From Zonotrichia leucophrys gambelii (taxonomy: Eukaryota; Chordata; Aves; Passeriformes; Passerellidae): DNA of 64,000 bases. The notes under the pieces were generated by a model. That model did not search any database. It had not been told where the DNA came from and saw only the letters and a list, made by a program, of their open reading frames with translations. Of the stretch, positions 38,546 through 50,708 are shown piece by piece; the first letter of the stretch is position 1, and every line of letters starts with the position of its first letter. Both the position numbers and the translations under genes were made by a program. Location: the NCBI RefSeq assembly GCF_028769735.1, contig NC_088171.1:96289412-96353411 (forward strand), in the 5' to 3' direction.

Positions 38546-38799
38546 CAGAATCTCAGAATTTTTAGGATTGTAAGGGACCTCTGGAGATCATCTAGTCCAC
38601 CCCTCCTTCCAAGTTGGTGTCATCTAGAGCATTTATGCAGGAATATATCCAGATGAGTTTAGAGTATCTCCAGAGACAGAGACTCCATGACCTCCCTGGC
38701 AACCCCCGCTAGTGCTCTGCCACTCTCAAAATAAAGTTTTTTCTCATGTTGATTTGGAAGTCCTTTTGTTTTAGTTTATGGCCATTGCTTCTTATCCTG

Positions 38800-39305
38800 T
38801 CACTGGGCACCACTGAAGAGTCTGGAACCATCCACTTGATGCCCAGCTTTGAGATGTTTATATGTATTGATGAGATCCCCTCTCAGACCCCAGATTATCT
38901 CTGTGATCTCTGCTGGACCCTCTCCAGTAGCTCCTTTTCTTTCTTGTACCCAGGAGCCCAGAACTGGACACAGCACTCCAGATGAGGCCTGGCTAGGCCT
39001 GAGCAGGGGGGGAGGATCAGCTCCCTCAGCCTGCTGGCCACACTCTTCCCAAAGCACCCCAGGGTCCCATTGGCCCTCCTGGCTCATGGCCAGCTCGTCA
39101 CCCAGCAGGACTCCCAGGTCCTTCTCTGCAGAGCTGCTCTCCAGCAGGTCAGCCCCAGCCTGCCCTGGTACTTGGGGTTATTCCTGCCCAGGCACAGGAC
39201 CCTGCACTTGCCCTTGTTGAACCTCATTTGGTTTCTCTCCACCCAGCTCTCCAGCCTGTCAAGGTCCCACTTAATGGCAGCAGAGCCTCCAGCTGTATCA
39301 GCCAC
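38800..39305 (-). pseudogene. CR1 ORF2 C-terminal remnant
   Basis: The minus strand at 39084-39305 encodes DRLESWVERNQMRFNKGKCR followed by VLCLGRNNPKYQGRLG, the well-conserved segment after the catalytic box in CR1 reverse transcriptase. A frameshift moves the reading to 38800-39087, which holds a MSQQ/CGQQ-like line and the S-ASSGVLCPVLGS segment out of the normal frame. The protein is disrupted and lacks the RT core. Confidence 0.88.
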
Positions 39306-39318
39306 TCCTCCAGTTTTT

Positions 39319-39347
39319 CATCATCCTCATCATCATCATCATCATCA
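39319..39347. repeat. (CAT)n microsatellite inside CR1
   Basis: CAT units with one CCT interruption. They lie where the CR1 antisense strand normally has a short 'gtcatcagcaaacttgctg' line, so the array probably grew from the CR1 sequence itself. Confidence 0.85.
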
Positions 39348-40188
39348 AACTTGCTGGGGGTACATTCTCTCCATTTATCCAGGACATTGATACACAAGCT
39401 GAATTAGGCCAGACCCAGAATTGATCCCTGGGCAATGCCACTAATTGCAGGACTCCAGCTGGGCTCTACTCCACTGATCATGACCTCTGAGCTCTGCCAT
39501 GCAGCCAGTTCTTGATTCACTGTTCATTCAACCCACATTTTCTGAACTTACATATGAGGATGTCATGTACAGTGTCAAAAGCCAAGATAATCAACATCCA
39601 CTGCTCTCCCCACATCAACCCATCCTGCCATGACATAAAAACTACACCATAAAACCAGACAATTATTTTGAGCTGGTTTTCTTGGATATATCAGACAAAA
39701 AATTTTGCTTTACAAATTAGATGATAAACAACTTTGTTTGTATCACACTTACACTTCATTTAAGAAAAAACAATAGAGGAAATGATATTTAGTTCTCGTA
39801 TTCACATGCATCTATAAATACCAAAATACATTTGATAGTACACTTCAAAATATTCATAATATGGGAATATTTTCAGAGTAATTGTATCTGTATGACAGAA
39901 AATACTTTGAATGTTGAATTGTAGCATTCTACAGATATTGATGCACACAAGTGCAATAATTTTTTAAAATTAAAATTAAATTTTGACAAATCACTAAACT
40001 GTACACTCAATTCAGTCAAATGTTTGTATTGAACACCTTCAACGCAGTTGATGAATGGTTACAGAAACACCCTAGCTATTTAATTTTAAACAAGGAAGCA
40101 CCCCATATTGATGCCTTTAGTTAGATTGTGAAAAGTAAGTAAAACAGTATAAAATGGAGTGGGGTTCTTTGGGGTTTGTTTTTTGAGT

Positions 40189-40236
40189 GGTTTTTTTTTT
40201 AGTTTTTTTGTTTGTTTGTTTGTTTGCTTGTTTATT
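40189..40236. repeat. T run and (TTTG)n microsatellite
   Basis: A run of T followed by about six TTTG units. Confidence 0.85.
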
Positions 40237-40887
40237 TTCTGTCATTATTGTTCTGACTTTTTGTCTTGAATTTTTCATGTTCATTGACCTAAATACTGTT
40301 CTATACCTCCATGGATGTCTAAGGTACCCAACTACAGCAATTAATTTCCTAAGAGGTTATTCACTGGTCAGTTGGAAATATGAATAGGAATGAATAAAAG
40401 GAGAGGACGTCCCAGTCTTCTGCCTAACATGACTAAAACTTTTCTCTAAAGAAGATTAATCCTAACACTGGGAATTTTAAGCTTGCTGCTCTTTTGAATG
40501 TCACTCCCTAACAGAAGTTGTTTCACTTCAATACACCAACGTTCATTCTTTATCAAGGAAAATACAAACTCTACGAAAAAATGAAGGTATACATGCAATC
40601 TCAATACAGTTCTTTTACAGTCTTCAAGTTTCACGAAGTTATACAGAAGCAATTTCCCTGCAAACAATTGTCAAACACTATGTATTTTTGATCTAAACTA
40701 CAGCCACAGATTAATAATTCTTCCCAGAAACAGGCCTATATAAGTTTATGGAACTTTCAAGAGATTCTGTAATCTAAGATATGAAAAGAATATACAGGAA
40801 GATGAAAGAATATAAGGAACTGAATGATTAAAAGCAAGGAGTCCAGAGCAGTAAAATTGGTGCTTGGAATTCACCTGTGCCAAAAAG

Positions 40888-40924
40888 GAAAAAAAAAAAA
40901 AAACCAAGAAAGGAAAAAAAAACC
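40888..40924. repeat. A-rich tract
   Basis: Two A runs separated by CCAAGAAAGG. There is no recognisable retroposed body. Confidence 0.75.
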
Positions 40925-42610
40925 AAATCCAAAAAGCAGCCAGAGAATCATTTCACTGGAGACACTAGTGAAAGGGTTTTCCTGGGAGCCCTAAGGGAGA
41001 TGGGGAAAGAGAGCCTTGTGCATTCTTACAAAGTCACCTCTAAACCAAGTGGTTGAGCACTGCCATCAGATCTCACAGCATAAACCTCAAGCGGTCGTTT
41101 CTGAGCATGCACTCTGTGTGGAGACGAAGCTGGAATTCTGGTTGTATGAAGCAAGAGCAGCCTCTGTAGAAAGTCATATAAACCAGTGAACATCCCCTGC
41201 TGAGCTGATGCTATTCAATGTCTAAATCACCATAAGTTTTAAGGTCTCCAGAATTAACTCCACAACCCTTACTATTTTTATAGTTGTTTTTATATTATGA
41301 CTCAGCAAACAATATTATTCTTCTTAAATTACTAATGTGGAATATGTTCTATCATTAATATTTTGGTCTAGTCCATAATGAAGCATCACTCTTTAATTTT
41401 GGTCATTAAATAAGCAATAACCCAAATCCTCCTTTCTTGTTCCCAAAACTTTCTCACACTAAATATTTTGTCAAAAGAATAAAATTGAAAAGTGAAAAAG
41501 GATGTCACAGGAAAAAAAATATAGCTTCCAAATTAAAGAGTCACTGTAGAACATGTGTTTTATGTTTCTCTCATATTCTAGTGGTCAAACATACAGGCTC
41601 CCCAGGATGACAGCTAATAACTTCTGAGCAAATTACCTGGAAGGATCAAATTAGATTGCAGTTGTTTCTCTCCAGTTGCAGCACCACCACCTTGGTGTGT
41701 CTTCATTCCATTAAGAATCTTAAGTGTGTAAATCACCCATAGCTCCTTATGACCTTTTCCAGCTGCCTTATTTCAAAATTCTCTATTCCTTAATGCATCT
41801 TCATCCATACTTTCTGTGTGACTTACATTGCTCTCTACATTTTTCTTGTTGACTTTTCTTCCTCCAGCTTCTATATTTCAGTTGTGTTAATCCAATTCCT
41901 TTTACTTTGTCTCTTCTTTAGTTAGTCTCAATTTTTTTTTGCATCATTTTGGAAGTGTTAGTTGATCAACAAGGAAGTGAAGTGTATTTTAGAGAAGGGG
42001 AAGAAAGACATATTTCAGTACAAGTGAGGAAAAAAAGATTACAGAATGTTTTGTTTTTCTGGAAAACTCTGTTTTCCTCTGTGAGTAGAGATTAAAAAAG
42101 TTATAAAGGAAACTTCAGAAAAAAAAAAAGAAGAGTAGATAGTCAAATGTCTTTTGACTTTTTGCAGTTCACAGAATCCTTATTAATTCATTAAGATAAG
42201 AAGTATTGCAATGATGTTTCTGAAAAGAAAAGAAAACCCAAGTAGTACATTTCACGTTAAGAAAAATTGGACATAATTTCTCAAAGTGGTATTCTGTTTA
42301 ATGGTGATATGTCTTAATATTATCTATTTTGCAATGATTGGCTACACTGTTAAGACCAGCAACTGAACTCTTGTTCTCATTTGCAGTGGAAGAAGCTAAC
42401 AAGGTGATTGTGCTCCTTTACAGGCAGAGAAAGTCACCACAAGCAAGGCAATGTCAATCAGATTGCAGATTACGTTGTCTGTTTAACTGTCCATCTCACC
42501 TGAGAAGAAAGGAATATAAAGTTTGGGTACTTTGAAAAACCCACCTACCAGAAAGGATGAAATCTGAAAACAGCAGAACAGGGGTAGTGAGAAACTGAAC
42601 TGTTAACTTC

Positions 42611-42622
42611 AGTTTCAGTTTC
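42611..42622 (-). promoter_or_regulatory. ISRE-like motif next to an LTR
   Basis: AGTTTCAGTTTC on the plus strand is GAAACTGAAACT on the minus strand. This fits the GAAANNGAAA core bound by interferon regulatory factors. It lies about 45 bp upstream of my estimated LTR start. A match this short can occur by chance and no activity can be inferred. Confidence 0.4.
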
Positions 42623-42656
42623 AAATAATTGGCTATTTGCAAAAGCAGCAGGTGCT

Positions 42657-43330
42657 TTGATGACAGGGTGTGAGGTAACAGCCCAGGCACACCTCTGGAG
42701 GCTGCAAACTGGGGTTTGAGCCTGATAAGGGAGCAGGCCTTTAAAAAGTGGATCCTGTGAGGTGGGGTAGGGCTTTTTATTGTGTCAATGTCCTCCCTTA
42801 CACAACTGGGTTAGGTGTGAAAACTCCGAAGGGAAGGCATCCAAACAGTGGCATGTAGGCCTGAAGGCATTCATCCCTTCTGATGGTGCCTCATTGGCTC
42901 CAATATGATGATGTGAGAGGCAGCTGTCCTGTCTTAGGAGGGATCATGAACCATCAAAGACCTCTCTCAAAGTGCCCCAGAATAAGTTCTGGGGCCTTCC
43001 ACCAGAGGACTGTGCATGATCCACAGTGTTGCAACAGATCCATGACGTTGCAAACCCCCAGCCACCACAGGAGAGGAACCTGGCCATTCCACCTGAACCT
43101 GAGCTAATATTAACCCACTAAAATTTGTGATTCATGGGCTTTTCCCTACCCCAACAGATCAAGAGAGCAAACATCAGTTCAACCAAAGGAGTCAAAATTG
43201 CAGCTATCAGGTCTTGTCTCTGGATCCATAGGTGGTGATGTGTTTCTAGTCTAAACCTTTCTTTCTCTTTCTTTCACAAATATTTTCTTAAGTGTTATTT
43301 TTATACTTTTATATTGCTGTGTTTCTAGAG
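42657..43330 (+). mobile_element. Songbird ERV LTR, sense, limits approximate
   Basis: From memory this matches an LTR family of passerine ERVs. Diagnostic lines include 'gatgtcctcccttacacaac' (near 42785-42805 with small differences), 'gttctggggccttccaccag' (42988-43007) and 'ggtcttgtctctggatccat' (43210-43229). A TTTAAAAA word near 42740 could be the old TATA box of this promoter. The part before 42700 and after 43260 is assigned by continuity only. No clear TG...CA ends or target duplication was found. The 74-codon frame at 42883-43107 is read-through. The alternative is that part of it is the internal leader of the same virus. Confidence 0.68.
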
Positions 43331-44309
43331 ATAAAAAAAATAATGAGAGTAAAGGGATTTTTTCAATTGTTAATGAAAAATCTTTTTAAATGCTTGCAGA
43401 AGAATTATATATCTACTAAATCCAATGATATATTCAAATTTTCCCTTTTTTGTTTAGTTTCTAGAGTAATTCTTTTGTCAGCATGATCTCATGAAAAGAG
43501 AGCGACATTTTGCATCTCAGTTCGCCATCTTGTCTTATATAATCCACAAAATACATAAGGAAAATTCTGGAATGATAATAATCAAAGCTTTTGAAAAACA
43601 GAGCCCTTTTTAAAGTGAGAACCAAGCTGGAAATGGACTCATTTGTGTAGTTGCTTGTTTTAAGGGTGAGGAAGAGAGTTGTGTAGAGCACATAGAATAA
43701 TTTTACAATAAAAATGCTTGAGTGGACACTGTCTCATTTTTTATCTGGGAAAAAATCATTCTGCACCTCTCAGTAATACGTGGGATTCTGTTTAGGTTTT
43801 ATTATCACATACAAAGATGATTTCATGTTCTCCCATGGCAGTTTGTTCCAGTACTTAAATGTCCAAAGAGTCGCAGAGGCTGTCTTTCTTGTTAATGACT
43901 GTGTGTGTTCCTTAGCGTGTCTCAGTCTATAATTCCTTTTAAAGATTTCGTAGACTCATAAGGTCTCTTTAGACTTTTTCAGTTTAGAACATACTCTTCT
44001 ATTTGAATAACTTTTCTAAGTAGTTAGAAAATGACATTTTCTCAGTGTTGGCCATTTTCTTACTCTAATTTCATGTTTTACCATTGAATTTCTCTGATTT
44101 CTTCATGTTCACCAGTAACATCAACCATATCAGCACCATGGTACAAGCTATACTGTTAAACTTATGCAATTTTGCCCAAAATTTCACATATTTTGCATGT
44201 ATATGTAAAATTGTATAAAATAATTTATTTTATCACATATTTACACTGTCTTTCTGATTTTATGTTTGGGAACTATTTTTTTTTTTTATGGTGTTTCAAT
44301 AGAACAGTA
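43331..44309. other. AT-rich noncoding stretch with a possible old CR1
   Basis: No gene recognised. One part resembles an ancient CR1 and is listed separately. Confidence 0.5.
43830..44000 (-). mobile_element. Possible ancient CR1/L3-like fragment, antisense
   Basis: The order 'gcagtttgttccagtactta', then 'cagaggctgtctttctt', then an 'ataattccttttaaagattt' line recalls the antisense 3' part of very old amniote CR1 copies. Divergence is high and I hold this loosely. Confidence 0.3.
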
Positions 44310-44520
44310 ATTTTGGATATGCTTTCTTGATGTGAGACTGACCAAGCACTGGAACAGGTTGCCCTGGGAGTTTATGGAGTGTCGCACTTTGAATACATTC
44401 AAAAGAAATCTGGAAATGTATCTGGGCAACTGGTTGTAAAGGTCCTCCTTGAGCATAGGTATTGGACCAGGGGATTTTCAGAGGTCCCTTCTAATATCAA
44501 CCATTAAGTTATTCTGTGAT
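44310..44520 (+). mobile_element. CR1 LINE 3' end, sense
   Basis: The sense strand reads 'caagcactggaacaggttgc', a 'cctgggagtttatggagt' line, 'ggaaatgtatctgggcaact', then 'ggtattggaccaggggattt' and 'tcagaggtcccttctaatat', ending TTATTCTGTGAT. This is the CR1 3' UTR in the usual order and ends in one copy of the ATTCTGTG tip. It is heavily 5'-truncated. Confidence 0.92.
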
Positions 44521-45984
44521 AAACCATTCATACCTGTACTTAGGAGTAACTGCTCTGCTAGATTTAGAATCTAAATATAGAAATTACTCCTGCCTTTTTG
44601 TAGTGACTACACGTGGCACATTAGGAATAATAATGGCAGACTTGGTATTTCAAGTGTTTTGTCCAAACCACTTTGTCTTTTTTGTCACTTTAAGGAACTG
44701 AACTTGTCACAGATTATTGGTTTGATTTGCTTCATTGCTTTATTCTTCTACCTCAAATGCCTGTTAACAGTCTGTACAACGATTTTAGCTTACTGCTCAT
44801 TAAGTTAACGTCTAACTGAATAAATTATTCCTGAATGAATATTAAAGTATCCTTTGGATACCTGAATAACCAAGCATGTAAAATTAAGCTTAGTGCTTGC
44901 AGTGGGTGACTTGATTTAAGGCTTATCTGTGTATTTCTACTTTATAAATGAACTCCATTTTTTATTTGAAATCTTTTATAAAGGTATACAAAATACTGAA
45001 CAGTGGCAACACTTTTTATAATTACTTGAAATAATAACCCACTTATTAAAACAATAGCCTCTATTATTTTCTGCATTACCATGACATATATCTTCAGTTA
45101 TCTTCTAATACTGATTTTAAAAGAAAATTAAGTTGTTAAAATGCTGACAATCAAGAACTCAAAAGAGAAATTTCAACCTAATTCAATGTATTTGTTTGCA
45201 TATATTTTCACAATAGTGATATATTTTTATGATCAATTCAATAAAAATATTATTCTGTCATTCACAGAGAAATTATTTTTTAGAACTTCTATTTATTCCC
45301 TTCAAGTCTTTTTCACATATTACTTTGCTTTTTATAAACAATCTCAAAATATAACATAACTGAGTCTGGGATTTTGTGATGTTTGGCTTGGTTTCTTTTA
45401 TAACAACTCTTCCTCAAGAGCTTCAACATCAATGTTCCTATTCCTTTCCAGAACTCATCTTCAGAACACCCACATAAGGTGAAGAATTATTATTCACTTT
45501 TTCTATGACAGAGGAATTATATCAAAGCAAGTTTAAAGCTCAAATTGTTAAAATTTCCTAATGATTTTGAACACAAATATCCATAGTAAGATTATTCATT
45601 ACTTTGTGTTTAGAGCACAGCTTTCTGTGACCAACATTAAAGTGAAGAATACAGTGTATATCTGCAAGTTATCCTGCAGGAATCTCAAATTAAATAGCAG
45701 CCATCTATCAAAACCTTTTACATGTGTTTTCTTATATCACAGAAGAATCCCACAGAAGATGCACTATTTTTCCAGAATTATATATTTGTGTAACACAATC
45801 CTTTCACACACAGAGGCTCCAGTTTACATAAGAAAATAAATGAAAATATCTCAATGGAAAACAATTTTTTTCTCAACCCAAATGAGCTGGGAAAATTGAC
45901 CCTCCTAAGAGAAAAGAGGTATTCTCCTGAGTGATGTGCAAAGTCTGAGAGGTGTTCTATATCCTCGGGGATCTCTGCTGGTCA
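44521..45984. other. AT-rich noncoding stretch
   Basis: No gene recognised. The last part (about 45890-45984) just left of the LTR is more GC-rich and might belong to the same retroelement. Confidence 0.5.
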
Positions 45985-45998
45985 TGATGACCCCGAGG
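45963..45998. repeat. Quasi-palindrome at the LTR edge
   Basis: CCTCGGGG (45963-45970) plus GTCAT (45981-45985) together pair with ATGACCCCGAGG (45987-45998). The left arm differs only by a 10-base insertion (45971-45980). Confidence 0.8.
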
Positions 45999-46581
45999 TG
46001 TGTTAGAGAGTCTCTTTTCCCAGCCTGGCAGCTGAAGGAGGAGTCAGGATTGTTTTGTTCTCATTCTCAAGGTTGCTTATTATTTCTTATCTATTACATT
46101 CTTTCTCCGACCTGAGGTCTGTCTGACAGGTCGGGTTGAGGCACACTGACCACCTTCAGAGGTGGTGTTACCTTTTATACTAAAAGCTACGTGTACATTA
46201 TTTACAATTATTTTCCAATACCTATCACCTATGTTAGACACTGTGTTCCTACTCTAAACCAATCCAAAAGTGCCACCATCACCCAGAAGATGGAGGCTAG
46301 GAAGAAGGACAAAGAAGGATAAAGTACGCTCAAATTCCTCCATCTTGGGACCGCAAGTCCCCATTTTAAAACCCCAAAATTCTACTTTTACCCTGTGATA
46401 AACCAGCTATCAGTCTACTTAAAATTTCATGGCTTGTAATTCCTCATATAAGGTTGGTAATTTTTTCCATGGGTCAAAATCAAAGGCACAGGGGTCTTGG
46501 GCTCTGTGCCAAGGTCTCTGAGCCACCTGACAGGAGCTCGAGCCATCCAGGACACGCAGAGAGATGTTCTGGGTTCTGACA
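45985..46581 (-). mobile_element. Songbird ERV LTR, antisense
   Basis: On the minus strand it opens TGTCAGAACCCAGAACATC at 46581 and ends at about 45985 with CCTCGGGGTCATCA, giving TG...CA ends. From memory it matches a passerine LTR family with internal lines 'aattccctcatataagg' (near 46438-46455, slightly changed) and 'cccattttaaaaccccaaaa' (46360-46379). A short inverted repeat, CCGACCTG...CAGGTCGG (46107-46134), looks like an intrinsic LTR stem. The expected polyadenylation signal is decayed to AATAAG. Flanking 5-6 bp do not match (CCATAT right, TGGTCA left), so the left end may be rearranged or continue into lost internal sequence. The 78-codon minus frame at 46427-46663 is read-through. 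Confidence 0.82.
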
Positions 46582-49500
46582 CCATATGATTTGTGGCCAA
46601 CACCGAGGAACAGAGAGGGGAATGAAGCAGGAAAATTTTCTGCAATCTGCTGGTCTTAAACATATTTTTGATTGAAAATAACAGAAAAACTGTTAGCTAT
46701 GAGCGCTGAATTTCTACTAAGTCTAAGGATTATTCTTCCCCTGCTTTTTGAACTTCACCAAATGCCCATGCTATTAGCTAATGAAAAAATTTATATGCAG
46801 AAAAATGACAGACATTTCCATTTTGTGTGAGTTTTCACTCATCTGTAGCTCTTATGGATGCCCACACAATAGTGACACTTGTGGTGTCCTCTTCAGAGAT
46901 TTATTCCATGCTTCTCAGATCTACTCAGCCTTCATGGCTTTTCTTTTCCTCGTACTCATACTATCACAGGCACAAAATGGAATGACATTGTTCAAAACAT
47001 GATTTCTGTATGATCATTGCAATTGATTTGCCTCCCGTGACTGGAGCAGCTTGACATTTTTTATCAGTTCCTGCTTGTTTCAGGCCAACCAGGTTAATAG
47101 CAGTGAGCTCTCATTCTTGGAGAGCTTTTCTTTGTCACAGCTCTCAAATCTGAAGAGCAAGTTGCTTACTGTAGCTCTGCTAGTGAAACAGTTTTGTTCT
47201 CTCTGATAAGAAGGCAGCTGGTACCTATCTTTGTATTTATTTTTGTCATTGATGAATTACAGATATCTTAGTTATTGGGGTCTCAGCCCAATATTAAAAA
47301 TCTGACAAGGTGTGAAACTGTCCAGTAAATACTATTCTCATGTGCTTAATAATTTCTTAGCTCTGTGTCTTTTCTTACAACAGTTTTAAATTAAATTTGT
47401 GCTATAATTTGGCATTATAAATTCAATTAATTTGGAAAATATGCAGAACACATCAAAGGCTTGGAAATCAGTGTTAAAATGCTGTTACTGCCTTATAAAA
47501 CACCAAATTATTTTCCCCATCGATGAAAAGCTATTACTTGAACTCTCATGGTTTTAAAATTATTCTCATGGCTGTCATTCTCTGACCTATAACTGTTACA
47601 CAAAATCTCATTATATTCATGCAATCGACTTGTTCAATGGGCTTATGCTGCTTGAAGCTTGGTTTAATCTCCGAAGTTATTTATCAGTGGTTAAAACTCT
47701 ATTGTTCCATCCATGTGAAAGCTGTTTTACAGAGAGTGTGGCACCTGTTCACTGTCCTTAATGAAGCAAGAAGGAGTACAGAGAGAGAGTAGGCAAAACT
47801 GGGTAATTTCTGAGCTGTACGTGGGATAGCTGTAGGAGTGTCTACATGAAATCTTGCCTATTCTTTTATCCACCAGTATATTTTCTCGTGCATTTGAACA
47901 TCAGAGAAGAAGCTAGAAACTTTGGTAAGGTCAAAGGAGGAAAAACAAAGTGGTCTGGAATTAACTGTCATAGTACATTTATGATGTTTAGCTTTGATAC
48001 ATTGATTAAGTGCAAAGCCAATGAATGGAATAAACTCTTCAAGGACATTGACAAAATAGAACAGATAGAAGAGTCTTTGATACTAGTATTTTTCAAATCT
48101 TTTCAGACTTTTTTGCAGCAAATATTTCTTGCTTTATTTTGTTATAACTGTTTAAAAAAAGACATTGATTTTTTTGTTTAAATCTTGTGTTGTAGTTCAT
48201 GAGAAGAAAAGTTAGGGAGAATTAAACTTAAATGTGAGATGTATTTTAAAAAAAACTTTTAAAATTTTACCAAAAAATTACAACACAGGCAAAAATAAAT
48301 CTTCTTATAAGCAAAAAAGTAAAGCTGTAGCTGAAATCTAATTTTTTACACATTCCATAAAAACAAATGTGCAAGCAAAAAACCTTTAGTTGAAAAAAAC
48401 CCCAATTGACTAAATCAAATATTCAGACTTTTTCTTGCCTATTTGTTATGCACTAAGTTCAGGGTAAATTGAAAGACAAACAAAATTATTTAATTTTTTC
48501 CTTTCAAGAAGGTAGAGGAATTCATAATTTCAATTATTTGCATAATCAAAAATTCTTGCATTGCATTTGGGTTAAAAAAATTCTGTGAAAAAATTCAGTG
48601 ATTTTTTTAAGAGTGAAGGACCTCCCAAGGGGTGAATCCATCTGCTGCTCCCTAATGAAGCAGGTGACTAGCAAGATGGTTGTGGCACCAAAACCACAAG
48701 CATCTTTCAGGTTTATAAGTAAAACGATTGAATAATTTTATTTTGATGTCCTCCTTAGCACGCCAATGAGAGCTATGGGAAAGTCGTCTGTCATTTATGC
48801 GGAAACCAAATAACTTTTAGTGCTATTGATCTTTAAAAACAACCCCTTTAAGATTTTTTTTCTTGCTAAAGGACAAAAATGATGTCTGAATGATACTTTC
48901 TCTGAGATTCTTCCAAGGATTACAATGAGACTGATGAGACTCTTATTTCCCGATTCACCATTGTACCATTTCGAGAACGGCTACAAGATTTACCTTTCTT
49001 CCCTTGTTAGTGGTCTCTCCAGTCCTCAAAAACTTTTGAAGATGATAGATTGGGACCTTCTAAATACATTGGCGGTACTTCTTAGAGATAGCCATGGGCA
49101 TCTTGCATGGGTTAAAATCTCTCCAGGAACACCTGATTCAATTCTCATCCACATCTGGTCATCCCCTTCCTTGAATTCTTCATCTGGTCACAGGTACCTG
49201 TGAGATCTTGTCTGCAAAATCTCAGGCAAGGCAGACACTGTATACATCAATCTAATCTGTATCCACAGCCGCTAAATCACCATCCTCACTGAGCAATGGG
49301 CTTCCATTTTCCTTAAGTGTTTGAAATTATGCAATGGTAGAAGGCCTTCTTGTTGCCCACATTGTCACTTGTAAGTTTAAATTCCAGCTGAATTTTGGCT
49401 TTCCTCATACCATCTCTTCATGACCTGCTTTTAAATGCCTCTTTTATAGAGTGTCCCTGCTCCTAACACCTCTACAAAGCTTCTTGTGTTGTAACTGAAT

Positions 49501-50708
49501 CATGACATTCCTGTCTATGCACAGTACACAAGAGGAATGACCTACACTGACTGTTTTATAGACTGATATTTCCTAGATGTGAAATACAATGAAGTCATAC
49601 TATCTTAAAATCTTTTTCCCAATGTCTTGCATTTCTTTCTTCACTTTCAAGGACAATTAACTATATAACATGAATTAAATTCAAATTTCATGTCTTGGTT
49701 AACTGAAACTAAGAGAGTTATCATTGCCTGTTAAATTTTATAGCCTCTTTCTGTAGGAAATTACCCTAAATGAAATAGCAATTAAATGTATGGTAAAATG
49801 TTAGGAATAAAGTAGATTTTATAATGGCACACAGAATAGATACTTACCAACAGATTCTGCAGTCCTTAAATGAAATAGAAACACAGGCTCACTGCAGTTC
49901 TTCTGGGTATCTGAATCTGAATAGTTCTTGTCCTTCTAAAATAAGACAAAAAGCATTGTCTACAGAAATTGCATTGTTCTAGTTGAAAGGTTGACAGGCA
50001 TAGAACTAAATTTTCAAAGCAAATATTGTAATCTTATAAGTTTAATATGTATGTTTTTAAAAATACATTTTCTACCGCTGATACTCTGCAGGACACTACA
50101 TCATATGCTGAAAGTCCATTTCACTGCAGTATTTTAAACTATATGAAAGTATTAATTTACAGTATGCAAGTTAATGAAAATTTTTGAAAGATTAGTATAG
50201 TATGTTTTAAAATTTAAACACCCCATGCAGTTTTGTAGTACCAATGCATAGATAAAATGTGCAAAGAAAATCAAAATTCTGGCATGCCAAGGCAAATTTA
50301 CTTACTGTATAGTTTGAGTAGAGCAGCTTTAACTGTTTGCCAACATTTGCTAGCAAGCTGGTGTTTCTGGAATGCTGCTACCAGGATGTATGGAAATCTC
50401 AAATATGTGCACCACCAAACAGTATCACATTGTTTTTTGATTCCAGGGTTGCTGTAATATCCCATATTCCCAAATCCCTTTTTTTTTTTTTCTATCTGTT
50501 GCGATAATTCTTGCCCATGTGATAGATATAAAAGAAAAAGAAAAAAAGGAGAAAGAGAAAGGAGAAATCAGTATAATTTAATGAGAAGAAAGAAAAGACA
50601 TTTATTTTATGGAAACCTATTTTTATCTTTTTATACCCAGGGAATGCTTTCTAAATCAGGTCTCTCAATGGGTGGCTTTATGGTAAATACATATCCACAT
50701 GACCTCTT
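46582..50708. other. Noncoding stretch, possible conserved part
   Basis: No gene or recognised repeat. Frames at 47846-48181 (111 codons) and 48925-49203 (92 codons), both plus, show no motif. The part at about 47030-47780 lacks simple repeats and has AT-rich homeodomain-type words (for example ATTCAATTAATTTGG), so it is a candidate for conserved noncoding DNA. This rests on impression only. Confidence 0.45.

Larger units (their letters stand above)
38546..39640 (-). mobile_element. CR1 LINE 3' third, antisense, with intact 3' tip
   Basis: The plus strand opens with 'acagaatctcagaattttta', then 'gggacctctggagatcatct', the reverse complement of the CR1 3' end. Reading leftwards on the minus strand, the order is the end of the RT domain, the ORF2 C-terminus, then the 3' UTR. 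The inner limit at about 39640 is where similarity ends, so the copy is 5'-truncated in the usual way. A small CAT microsatellite lies inside it. It is among the less decayed CR1 copies in the window, with clearly readable protein lines. Confidence 0.93.
39641..42610. other. AT-rich noncoding stretch
   Basis: No gene recognised. It contains a T/TTTG-rich tract at about 40189-40236 and an A-rich tract at 40888-40924. The patch at 40960-41210 is somewhat more GC-rich and unexplained. Confidence 0.5.

Noticed and set aside
46427..46663. 78-codon minus frame as a small gene
   Set aside because: Most of it overlaps the antisense LTR at 45985-46581.
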